A DNA stretch of 8,422 bases from Treponema sp. (GTDB lineage Bacteria > Spirochaetota > Spirochaetia > Treponematales > Breznakiellaceae), in the NCBI GenBank assembly GCA_031276615.1, contig JAISND010000096.1:1-8422 (forward strand), given 5' to 3'. The translations under genes were made by a program, and so were the position numbers. The notes beneath the pieces were generated by a model that made no database searches, was not told the origin of the DNA, and saw nothing but the letters and a program-made list of their open reading frames with translations. Below, piece by piece: positions 1-6,403 of the stretch (the stretch's first letter is position 1; each line of letters opens with the position of its first letter).

Positions 1-183
1 GCGGGGTATACCGTCATCGGCGGCGGCGACAGCATTGCGGCGGCAAAAAAATACAAAAAAACCGGAAAGATAAATTACATCTGTACCGGCGGAGGGGCGC
101 TCATACGCTTCCTCACCGGGGAGGAACTGCCGGTGGTAAAAGCCCTTCGGCATGGTTCCCAAATTAATACAAGGAGTATCTGA
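1..183 (+). CDS. pgk: Phosphoglycerate kinase, C-terminal end (5' part outside the window)
   Basis: Reading frame 1 is open from the first base to a TGA at 181-183 and encodes the last 60 residues of phosphoglycerate kinase, the cytoplasmic enzyme that transfers the acyl phosphate of 1,3-bisphosphoglycerate to ADP. Two family signatures are visible: the VIGGGDS nucleotide-loop motif followed by an Ala-rich helix, and the CTGGGA loop followed by FLTGEELPVVKAL, which is the usual closing helix. The residues after TGGGA are LIRF where most homologues have SLEF, a small departure. A short tail, ending NTRSI, extends beyond the usual C-terminus; its codons also carry the Shine-Dalgarno sequence of the next gene. 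The stop lies one base before the start of the GAPDH gene, so the two are surely co-transcribed. Identification is secure; only the start is missing. Confidence 0.93.
   Translation, partial: AGYTVIGGGDSIAAAKKYKKTGKINYICTGGGALIRFLTGEELPVVKALRHGSQINTRSI
171..176 (+). promoter_or_regulatory. Strong ribosome binding site for the type II GAPDH gene, inside pgk
   Basis: AAGGAG lies 8 nt before the ATG at 185 and is fully inside the last codons of pgk. It decides the start of the GAPDH gene: the in-frame ATG at 152 would add 11 residues, has no such site, and would lie before the conserved VKVGVAGYG strand. Confidence 0.85.
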
Positions 184-184
184 A

Positions 185-1213
185 ATGGTAAAAGTCGGAG
201 TAGCTGGTTACGGCGTTATTGGACAACGGCTGGCGGACGGGGTAACCCTTCAGAAGGATATGAAACTGGTGGGGATCGCGGATCTCTTTCCAACTCTCTC
301 TATCCGGGCGCTCAAAGAACGGGGTATGCCCTACGATCTCTACCTGGTCGAAGGGGCGGACAAGTCGAAATTCGACGCCCTTAAAATCCCCGTCAGGGGC
401 AGTTTTGAAGACCTTGTCGGAAAGGTGGATATTATGCTGGATTCGGCCCCCGGCGGGGTCGGCATAAAAAACAAGGTTCTGTATGAGAAAGCCGGGGTTC
501 CGGCGGTTTTCCAGGGCGGCGAAAAAAATTCCGTCGCCGACGTGTTTTTCCACGGTTACGCGAATTACGAAAAAGGTCTGGGCGCGAAGTACCTCAAGCT
601 TACCAGCTGCAATACCACGGGCCTCATTAGATCCGTCGACTGCCTGGACCGTGAATTCGGAATCGACAGGGTGGCCATCACTATCATCCGCCGTGTCGCC
701 GACCCCGGAGACTACCACCGGGGCCTCACCAACGCGCTGCAGATCGACAGGGCGCCGTCCCACCAGGCTGTGGATCTTATGACCATTATGCCCCATGTCC
801 AGGCCACGGGTATCCTGGTACATACCCCGGTAACCCACGGTCACATCATTACAGTAGTGGCCCATGGAAAGGCAGGGAAGAAGATCACCAGGGACATGGC
901 CCTGGAAGCATTTAAGGCCCACGACCGGATCCGGGTAGTGACCATAGACGACGGCTTCCTCGGGAACGCATCTTTCTTCCGCTATGCCCGCGACTTGGGC
1001 AACCCCCGCGGCGACATGTACGAGATCGGCCTCTGGGAAGACAGCATCGTGGAGAGTGGGGAAGACATCATGTACGCTGTCAACATCCCCCAGGAATCGG
1101 TGACCATACCCGAAACGATGGATGCCATACGGGCATCGTTAAAGATGCAGGGCGATTCGGCTTCGGGTACCGCGGAAACGAACAGGTACCTTGGTCTGGG
1201 AAAATGGAAGTAA
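185..1213 (+). CDS. Archaeal-type (type II) glyceraldehyde-3-phosphate dehydrogenase
   Basis: The 342-residue product matches the type II GAPDH family, otherwise typical of archaea, rather than the bacterial GapA family. It oxidises glyceraldehyde 3-phosphate to 1,3-bisphosphoglycerate, the substrate of Pgk encoded just upstream. Visible signatures are the Rossmann motif GYGVIGQR near residues 9-16, DSAPGGVGIKNK at 86-97, FQGGEK at 109-114, the catalytic loop SCNTTG with Cys142, and THGH with His220. These fall next to the Cys140 and His219 that I recall for the Methanothermus enzyme. The C-terminal half keeps YARDLGNPRGDMYE and the VPE/IPE-type strand before the last helix (IPETMDAIRA). Length fits the family (about 335-340). 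The asparagine usual before GYG in archaeal members is Ala here. The start at 185 is set by AAGGAG 8 nt upstream and a 1-nt gap to pgk. Cofactor preference (NAD or NADP) cannot be read with confidence. Confidence 0.93.
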   Translation: MVKVGVAGYGVIGQRLADGVTLQKDMKLVGIADLFPTLSIRALKERGMPYDLYLVEGADKSKFDALKIPVRGSFEDLVGKVDIMLDSAPGGVGIKNKVLYEKAGVPAVFQGGEKNSVADVFFHGYANYEKGLGAKYLKLTSCNTTGLIRSVDCLDREFGIDRVAITIIRRVADPGDYHRGLTNALQIDRAPSHQAVDLMTIMPHVQATGILVHTPVTHGHIITVVAHGKAGKKITRDMALEAFKAHDRIRVVTIDDGFLGNASFFRYARDLGNPRGDMYEIGLWEDSIVESGEDIMYAVNIPQESVTIPETMDAIRASLKMQGDSASGTAETNRYLGLGKWK

Positions 1214-1226
1214 ACGGACACATGAA

Positions 1227-2537
1227 GTGAAGCTTGCCATTCCTTATCCGGGCAAAAATTTTTCCCTGGAGATTCCCGGCGAGAATCTTCTGTGTGTTGC
1301 CGGGCCGAATGACGCGGAAAGCGCCGGAGACGAGGAGGGTATCCTAACCCGGGCGCTGGGCGCGGCCGTGACGCCGGCGGCGCGCGGAGACTCCTCCGGC
1401 GGGAAAAACAATCTCGGGCAGTTTCTTGAAGGCGGGCGCAAGGTACTCGTCATCATAAACGACGCCACCCGCCCGACTCCTACCGCCGCCATGCTCAAAG
1501 CCATGTCGCCGGTCTTTAAAGCGGCGGGCATTGAACCGCGGCGCCTGACGATCCTCGTGGCGACCGGCGCGCACCGCGCTCCCTCCGAAGAGGAATACCG
1601 GCAGATCCTTGGGGAGAGCTATCAGTGTTTCCGGTCCCGCTGCGTTGCACACGACTCAAGAAACGCGGATGAAATGGTTTTGTCAGGCTTTACCAGGCGC
1701 GGAACGCCAGTTATCCTGAACCGGCGCATCCCTGACGCGGACAGAATTGTCGTTACCGGGAGCGTGGAGCCGCATTACTTTGCCGGTTTCACGGGCGGCG
1801 CCAAGGCCTTTCTGCCCGGAGTCGCCGCGTATGAGTCCGTCAAAACAAATCACGGGCGCGCCCTTTCCCCCGGCGCGCGGGCTTTGGCCCTTGAGGGGAA
1901 CCCCGTCCGCGAGGACATGGACGACGCGGCCGGTTTTATCAGGACGCCGGTCTTTTCGCTGATGACGGTTCTGGACAAAGGGCAAAAGACCGCCGCCGCT
2001 TTTTCCGGAGACCTTATGACCTCGTTCCGGGAGGCGGCGGAACTTTCAAAAAAGATATTCTGCGTTTCCGTGCCGGAAAAGGCGGACATTGTCGTCTCCG
2101 TCGCGAAGCACCCCATGGACATCGATCTCTACCAGTCCCAAAAAGCCATTGACAACGGCGCACTGGCCCTCAGGGACGGCGGGACATTGATACTGGTTGC
2201 TTCCTGCCGGGACGGGCTGGGGGACAAAACCTATGCCGGGCTGCTGGCCTCGGCCTCAAGTCCCGCCGAGGCCCTGGAAAAAATACGCCGGGAATACAAA
2301 CTCGGCTATCACAAGGCCGCCAAAATGGCGATGGTTTCCGGCCGCGCCCGGATTACGGCGGTAACGGAGCTTCCGGCCGCGGAGCTTGAAAGGATGTTTA
2401 TCGGAAGCGCCCCTTCCCCCCAGGCCGCGCTGGATGAAGCCCTGAAAAGAGCGAAGGATCGGGGCGCCGGCGTTCCGAAGGTTCTTGTCCTGCCCGACGG
2501 CTGTGTCACCGTGCCGGTTACGGACCGGGGTTCCTGA
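1227..2537 (+). CDS. LarA-family nickel-pincer 2-hydroxy-acid racemase/epimerase
   Basis: A 436-residue member of the lactate racemase (LarA, DUF2088) family. These cytoplasmic enzymes use a covalent nickel-pincer nucleotide to epimerise 2-hydroxy acids by hydride transfer. Signatures are INDATRPTP (residues 77-85), VATGAHRAP (111-119), EPHYFAGFTGGAKAFLPG (181-198) and LYQSQKA (301-307). His116, His183, Lys193 and His209 match in order and spacing His108, His174, Lys184 and His200 of Lactobacillus plantarum LarA, so the pincer attachment lysine, the nickel histidine and both proton-transfer histidines are all present. I chose GTG at 1227 because the product then begins KLAIPYPG, as family members do; an upstream TTG at 1191 overlaps the GAPDH gene by 23 bp and adds 12 unmatched residues. 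No strong Shine-Dalgarno sequence is visible, which suggests coupling to the GAPDH gene. The family also contains malate, phenyllactate and aldonate enzymes, so the substrate is open. Maturation would need LarB, LarC and LarE, which are not in this window. Confidence 0.88.
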   Translation: MKLAIPYPGKNFSLEIPGENLLCVAGPNDAESAGDEEGILTRALGAAVTPAARGDSSGGKNNLGQFLEGGRKVLVIINDATRPTPTAAMLKAMSPVFKAAGIEPRRLTILVATGAHRAPSEEEYRQILGESYQCFRSRCVAHDSRNADEMVLSGFTRRGTPVILNRRIPDADRIVVTGSVEPHYFAGFTGGAKAFLPGVAAYESVKTNHGRALSPGARALALEGNPVREDMDDAAGFIRTPVFSLMTVLDKGQKTAAAFSGDLMTSFREAAELSKKIFCVSVPEKADIVVSVAKHPMDIDLYQSQKAIDNGALALRDGGTLILVASCRDGLGDKTYAGLLASASSPAEALEKIRREYKLGYHKAAKMAMVSGRARITAVTELPAAELERMFIGSAPSPQAALDEALKRAKDRGAGVPKVLVLPDGCVTVPVTDRGS

Positions 2538-2565
2538 AAAGGCTTTGCCGCCGCCCGTTTTCAGG
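2533..2565. terminator. Possible bidirectional stem between convergent genes
   Basis: CCTGAAAA (2533-2540) and TTTTCAGG (2558-2565) form a perfect 8-bp inverted repeat around a 17-nt GC-rich loop. The loop itself can form a small GGC/GCC hairpin. The racemase stop codon lies in one arm and the lactonase stop codon in the other, so the structure sits exactly where two convergent transcripts must end. No T-run follows outside the stem, and only the TTTT within the arm resembles an intrinsic terminator, so this is a weak candidate. Confidence 0.35.
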
Positions 2566-3634
2566 GTACGGCCGGGGAAAAAACAACGCAGACCGGCGAG
2601 GGCGTGGGGTATTCACCCGTTTTTTCAATTCTCCCGTTTTTATCAACGCGAAAGACAGCCAGATTGTCACTGTCCTGGTTCGCGGCCAGGAGAAAATTAC
2701 CGGCGGGATCCGGATTAAAATCCCTGGGCGCGGCGCCGCCCGATTCTGTAACCGTTACCGGTTCCAGGCTTCCCTCTTTGTCCCGTACTCTAAAGACAGC
2801 GATGCTGTCATGTCCGCGGTTTGACGCGTACACGAAATTGCCGTCCGGGCTTGTCCTTATGGCCGCGGCGGTATTGTTTCCCCGGAATCCTCCGGGTAAT
2901 GTCGGGACCGTCTGTATTTTTTCAAAGGGATAGGGTTTCAAAACCTCGATAGTGGAATTGATCTCATTCAGAAGATAAACCGCTTCGCACGCGGGATTAA
3001 AGGCCAGGTGACGGGGGCCCGCGCCGGAGGAAGACTCGTAGCACGGTACACCGGAAGGTTTCAGATACGCGGCGTTGTTTCTGTCGATATCGTAACACAT
3101 CACCCTGTCGGTTCCCAGATCACAGGCAAATCCCCGGCTGTACTTTTTGTCAAACCAGAACGAATGGGCGTGGGGCCCGTTCTGTCTTGAGGGGTTCGGC
3201 CCCTTTCCGGAAAATTTGATGACCTGGCAGGCTTCATCAATACCGCCGTCCTTGAGGACGCGGAAAACCGAAAGCACCCCGTCCGAGTAATTGGAACATA
3301 TCAAAAGAGTCTCCCTGCCGTCTATCGCAAGGTGGCACGGAGCGATGCCGCGGCTCTTTTTTTGACTGATCAATTCCAGGCCCCCGTCCTTCCGGATTTT
3401 ATACGCGGAAACGGCCCCCGAATCTTCCCCGTTAAAGCTGCCTGTCTCGTTTACCGAATAGAGATATTTTCCGGAAGGACCCAGGCAGAGCCACGACGGA
3501 TTTACCGCTTCCGCCGCAAGGCGTATATCTTCAACTGCGCCTCTTTCGGGATCGAAAGAAAAAAAATAAATACCTTCGGCCCTGCCGTTTTTTTCCCGTG
3601 TGTAAGTTCCGATAAACCCGGATATTTTTTCCAT
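2561..3634 (-). CDS. pgl: Beta-propeller lactonase, 6-phosphogluconolactonase type (Pgl/YbhE/YkgB family)
   Basis: The 357-residue product is a seven-bladed propeller of the Lactonase family, whose characterised members hydrolyse 6-phosphogluconolactone to 6-phosphogluconate in the oxidative pentose-phosphate pathway. Blade signatures run through the protein: FIGTYTREKNGRAEGIY at residues 7-23, NPSWLCLGPSGKYLYSVNE (45-63), NGPHAHSFWFD (152-162), DLGTDRVMCYDID (172-184), GAGPRHLAFNP (204-214), YASNRGHDSIAVF (269-281), PRDFNPDPAGNFLLAANQDSD (303-323) and PSPVCVVF (345-352). There is no signal peptide, so it should be cytoplasmic. The ATG at 3634 is preferred because a purine-rich AAGGAAGG lies about 10 nt upstream and the FIGTYT blade follows at once; an ATG at 3664 would add 10 residues without a visible ribosome site. 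It is the last gene of the minus-strand unit, 50 nt after dtd. Some family members act on other lactones, so the symbol is probable rather than certain. Confidence 0.85.
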   Translation of the reverse strand: MEKISGFIGTYTREKNGRAEGIYFFSFDPERGAVEDIRLAAEAVNPSWLCLGPSGKYLYSVNETGSFNGEDSGAVSAYKIRKDGGLELISQKKSRGIAPCHLAIDGRETLLICSNYSDGVLSVFRVLKDGGIDEACQVIKFSGKGPNPSRQNGPHAHSFWFDKKYSRGFACDLGTDRVMCYDIDRNNAAYLKPSGVPCYESSSGAGPRHLAFNPACEAVYLLNEINSTIEVLKPYPFEKIQTVPTLPGGFRGNNTAAAIRTSPDGNFVYASNRGHDSIAVFRVRDKEGSLEPVTVTESGGAAPRDFNPDPAGNFLLAANQDSDNLAVFRVDKNGRIEKTGEYPTPSPVCVVFSPAVP

Positions 3635-3684
3635 GTTCCCCCACCCTTCCTTCTCAGCCGGCATGCCGGGACCGCGTGCCCGGT

Positions 3685-4170
3685 TTACCGTTCTTTCGAA
3701 TCAAGCAGAATCGTCACGGGCCCGTCGTTGGTATAGGCGACGCGCATGCGGGCCTGAAACACCCCGCATTCGCAGACAAGGCCCTGCTCCCGGATTTTTT
3801 CAACAAAGTATTCGTAGAGCTTTTTTGCCGTTTCAGGTTCCGCGGCCCTTCCCCAGGAAGGACGGCGGCCTTTGCGGGCGTCCCCCAAAAGGGTAAACTG
3901 GGAAACCGCGAGAATCCCCGCGGGCGCGCGTTCCCCTTCAGCGCCGGCCGCGGAACCCGCCGCGCCGTCTCTTATCGAAAGGTTCATCTTTCCGCCGGCG
4001 TCGTCAAAAATACGCAGGCCGGGAATTTTTTCGGCGAGCCAGGCGGCGTCGGCTTCGGTGTCGTCACAGGCAACCCCCAGGTAGGCCAGAAGCCCCGATG
4101 AAATACGGCCCACGATTCTTTCATCAACCGAGACCGAGGCGTCAAGAACGCGCTGGACAACCGCCTTCAT
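3685..4170 (-). CDS. dtd: D-aminoacyl-tRNA deacylase (D-Tyr-tRNA deacylase)
   Basis: The 161-residue product is Dtd, a cytoplasmic proofreading enzyme that removes D-amino acids (and glycine) from mischarged tRNAs. It begins MKAVVQRV with the VSVD strand, carries KMNLSI (61-66), the active-site SQFTL (90-94) followed by ARKGRRPS, and ends with NDGPVT (148-153), the Gly-cisPro element that completes the partner subunit's active site, then LLDS. It is longer than the usual 145 residues or so because of a Gly/Ala-rich insertion at about 69-85, between KMNLSI and the SQFTL strand. The start codon overlaps the stop of the upstream TPR gene as ATGA, and AAGG sits 6 nt before the ATG. Dtd is a housekeeping enzyme, so its place behind envelope genes says little about their function. 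Confidence 0.95.
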   Translation of the reverse strand: MKAVVQRVLDASVSVDERIVGRISSGLLAYLGVACDDTEADAAWLAEKIPGLRIFDDAGGKMNLSIRDGAAGSAAGAEGERAPAGILAVSQFTLLGDARKGRRPSWGRAAEPETAKKLYEYFVEKIREQGLVCECGVFQARMRVAYTNDGPVTILLDSKER

Positions 4171-5306
4171 TCCCGGCCTTCCCGGGGTTCAAGCCGGCCG
4201 GACTGGTGAATCGCGACCCCCTCAAGCCTGATTCCGGCGCCGCTTTCCTGGTTTACCGGCACGATCCGCCCGAGGACTTCCAGGGGACGTTCAAGGTTAA
4301 GGGAAACCGCCTTGTCGAAAACCACCGGAACAATGCCTTCCAGGGTTTTGCGGGTATCGTAGCCCACAAGAAAATCAAAGGAAGTCATATTCTGAAGGGT
4401 TTCCGCGTTCGTAGCCATGCCCCGCCATATCACGTGAACGTCACGGAAAAGTACCGGATCCCTGATAACTTCGCTGTAGGGGACATTGTCGCCGTGTCTG
4501 AAATTGTCAAAACCGGGAACCTCCATGTACGAAAGAAGGATGCGGGATTTGTTTTTTACGCCCTCCGAGGCGTTGGACTCAAGAATCCGGTTGATGTGTA
4601 CCCTGGCGGCCTCGTCACGGTAACCGGTAAAAAGCGAAAGGGCCCGCTCGTAGGTTTCGAGAACCTGGGATCTTGTCAGAATATAGCGGTAAGCGCCGCC
4701 GGTCTGCACCGGCTCGTTTCTTTCTTCCCCGCTCAGGCTGATCCCGGCATGTACCTTTCTGCCGCCCCGGTGGCCGAAGGGATTGGGCACAAGATTCGTC
4801 CGGACAAGTATGCCGAAACAGAGCGCCAGGACCGCAAGAACCGCGGCGGCGGCGGCAAGGATTCGATCGGGGGAAAGGCCGGGAGAAGGAATGGGAGGAT
4901 AGAGGCCCGGGAGCCTTCCGGATTCAAGCCAGGCCGAAAAGGTATCGGCGCCCGCGTATCTGCGAATTACCTTCAGGGCTTTTTTCGCGGTTCTGTTTTT
5001 TTCGTCCAGTTCCTGAACGTCAAGGTAAAAGTCCACCGCCCTGTCGGTTTCCCCCCTGCGCAGATAGAGCACCGCAAGCCCCAGCAGGGCAAGGGGATCG
5101 CGGATCTTGACATCATGGGCAAGGCGGAAATAGGTAAGGGCGCCGCCGAAATCGCCGACATGAAGGCAGGAGACCCCCAAAAGGTAGTAATACCGGAAGG
5201 AACCGTAATAGCGGTTGACCTCGGGTTCAAGGGTTTTGATGGCGCCTTCGTAATTGCCGGATCTGGCAAGCCTTGTCGCCCTGGTCAAAATGGGATCCAG
5301 TTTCAT
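4167..5306 (-). CDS. TPR protein with one membrane helix and an OB-like C-terminal domain
   Basis: I do not recognise a named gene. The 379-residue product has three parts. Residues 1-115 hold about three TPR-like helix pairs (for example YYLLGVSCLHVGDFGGALTYF at 40-60, then LLGLAVLYLRRGETDRAVDFY at 74-94), a protein-interaction solenoid. Residues 149-167 form one Ala/Leu-rich hydrophobic helix, preceded by a Pro-rich turn. Residues 170-379 lie on the other side of the membrane; the part from about 283 to 366 alternates strands and glycines (RDVHVIWRG, FDFLVGYD, LEGIVPVVF, LERPLEVLGRIVPV) in a way that recalls a small OB-like barrel. With no N-terminal signal, the TPRs are probably cytoplasmic and the C-terminus periplasmic. 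It starts 5 nt after the stop of the secreted-protein gene, has no clear ribosome site, and overlaps dtd by 4 bp, so translation is likely coupled. The OB-like assignment is my inference from strand pattern alone. Confidence 0.8.
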   Translation of the reverse strand: MKLDPILTRATRLARSGNYEGAIKTLEPEVNRYYGSFRYYYLLGVSCLHVGDFGGALTYFRLAHDVKIRDPLALLGLAVLYLRRGETDRAVDFYLDVQELDEKNRTAKKALKVIRRYAGADTFSAWLESGRLPGLYPPIPSPGLSPDRILAAAAAVLAVLALCFGILVRTNLVPNPFGHRGGRKVHAGISLSGEERNEPVQTGGAYRYILTRSQVLETYERALSLFTGYRDEAARVHINRILESNASEGVKNKSRILLSYMEVPGFDNFRHGDNVPYSEVIRDPVLFRDVHVIWRGMATNAETLQNMTSFDFLVGYDTRKTLEGIVPVVFDKAVSLNLERPLEVLGRIVPVNQESGAGIRLEGVAIHQSGRLEPREGRE

Positions 5307-5311
5307 GACTG

Positions 5312-6403
5312 TCAGGGCAGGCCGTAACGAATCTTGACGCGGCTGATCGTCAGTTCCATAGCGATCAGTTCTTCCTCTGAAAGAAAAATTTTACCGGCGA
5401 CAAACTGATCAATCCGGTCAATACAGTTCCGGAGAAGAAGCATGTCCGCTTCTTTTGAATATTCCGGTGAATCGGATGTTTCGGGCAAAGTTACAATTGA
5501 GGCGGATTCGGGCCGCGGGGGGACGCCGCTTTCAGGAGGCGAAACCTCAACGGGACGCGCCGCCGCGGGAATCCCGGCGTTGGAGGCGGCAAACCCGTTG
5601 GGATCCTCCGAAGCCAGCAGAATGGAACAGCCTGTCTCATCCCCCGGCGCCAAAGGCAAAGGTTCGTAATAATAGCAGACCGCGGAATCCCCCACCGAAT
5701 AAGGAAGGAAGTTGAAATTCCGGCCTTCGCTGCAAGACGTTTTCCAGGGAATGTCGTTAAGGCGTTTCCAGTTGGCAAAATGGAGGAAATCGGGAACCTT
5801 GCCGGGTACCCGTATACTGCCCATGAGGGAAAGACGGCCGTTTTTCGAAACCCACCAGGCGTCGGAGGAATCCCCGGAAATAACCGTTTCGGCGGTGATT
5901 CGCCGTCTGTCCGTGACAAAAGGCGTGTTGCCGGAACCTTCCCCAAGACTGGTATCAAGAAGCAGGCGGAATCCTGTCGTGGCTTCCCGGTTTAAACGGT
6001 TTCGAATGGCAATGTCAATTCGAATACCGTTGGTTACTGAAGAACCGGAGGTTTTAATAAACGAAAACGTTTCACGCACGGTGGCAAAGGAAGATTCAAA
6101 TATAAAAACGGGCCGGCTGCCGTTTCCTTCCGTTCTGATCCGGAAAGCGGAAGATTCGCCCAGGCGGTAGATTCTGTCGTTCATTATAAGGGAAATGAAA
6201 CTGCTTCGCGGATCCTGATCCGTAAACAGGGCTTCGTATTTGCTTTCCGGGCCGTCGCCGAGGTAATAAAGGGAAAAATGGCCGGTCTTTTCGTGCAGGG
6301 TAAGTTTAATTTGTCCCTGGCTGAAATCGGCCGCGCCGAGTCCGTGGAAACCCGTTATGAAAAAAACCAGGCAGAGCCGGAGAAAACACCGGAAAGGTCT
6401 CAT
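5312..6403 (-). CDS. Secreted beta-rich protein of unknown function with Pro-rich linker
   Basis: Not recognised as a named family. The 363-residue product begins with a typical signal peptide (basic MRPFRCFLR, hydrophobic LCLVFFITGF, and a GLGA-ADF cleavage site near residue 24), so it should be exported. Residues 27-265 are rich in alternating hydrophobic strands (IKLTLHEKTGHFSLYYLG, SFISLIMNDRIYRLG, IRIDIAIRNRL, TTGFRLLLD) and look like a beta-sandwich. A Pro/Ser/Glu-rich linker spans about 275-315, and an amphipathic helical tail (LLLRNCIDRIDQFVAGKI onward) ends the protein. There is no lipobox, so it is periplasmic or outer-membrane associated rather than a lipoprotein. Its start overlaps the stop of the upstream TPR/coiled-coil gene as ATGA, with GGGGGAAG just before the ATG; the next TPR gene begins 5 nt after its stop. 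That packing suggests the three products act together. The gene is real by length, signal peptide and operon fit; its function is unknown. Confidence 0.82.
   Translation of the reverse strand: MRPFRCFLRLCLVFFITGFHGLGAADFSQGQIKLTLHEKTGHFSLYYLGDGPESKYEALFTDQDPRSSFISLIMNDRIYRLGESSAFRIRTEGNGSRPVFIFESSFATVRETFSFIKTSGSSVTNGIRIDIAIRNRLNREATTGFRLLLDTSLGEGSGNTPFVTDRRRITAETVISGDSSDAWWVSKNGRLSLMGSIRVPGKVPDFLHFANWKRLNDIPWKTSCSEGRNFNFLPYSVGDSAVCYYYEPLPLAPGDETGCSILLASEDPNGFAASNAGIPAAARPVEVSPPESGVPPRPESASIVTLPETSDSPEYSKEADMLLLRNCIDRIDQFVAGKIFLSEEELIAMELTISRVKIRYGLP

Noticed and set aside
152..184. Upstream ATG start for the type II GAPDH gene
   Set aside because: It adds 11 residues with no family match and no ribosome site, whereas the ATG at 185 has AAGGAG 8 nt upstream.
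164..922. Open frame of 252 codons on the minus strand
   Set aside because: It is fully antisense to the type II GAPDH gene, which is secure by its active-site motifs.
3635..3664. Upstream ATG start for the lactonase gene
   Set aside because: The ten extra residues match nothing in the family and no ribosome site precedes them; ATG 3634 has purine-rich sequence at a suitable distance.
3658..3669. Perfect 12-bp palindrome CCGGCATGCCGG between dtd and the lactonase gene
   Set aside because: It is short, GC-rich and seen only once that I noticed; in such a genome chance is a sufficient explanation, and no promoter lies beside it.
4098..5327. Long open frame (409 codons) on the plus strand
   Set aside because: It is antisense to the TPR-helix gene and part of dtd. 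Its product is Lys/Gly/Arg-rich without any domain, while the minus strand encodes clear TPR repeats, a membrane helix and Dtd.
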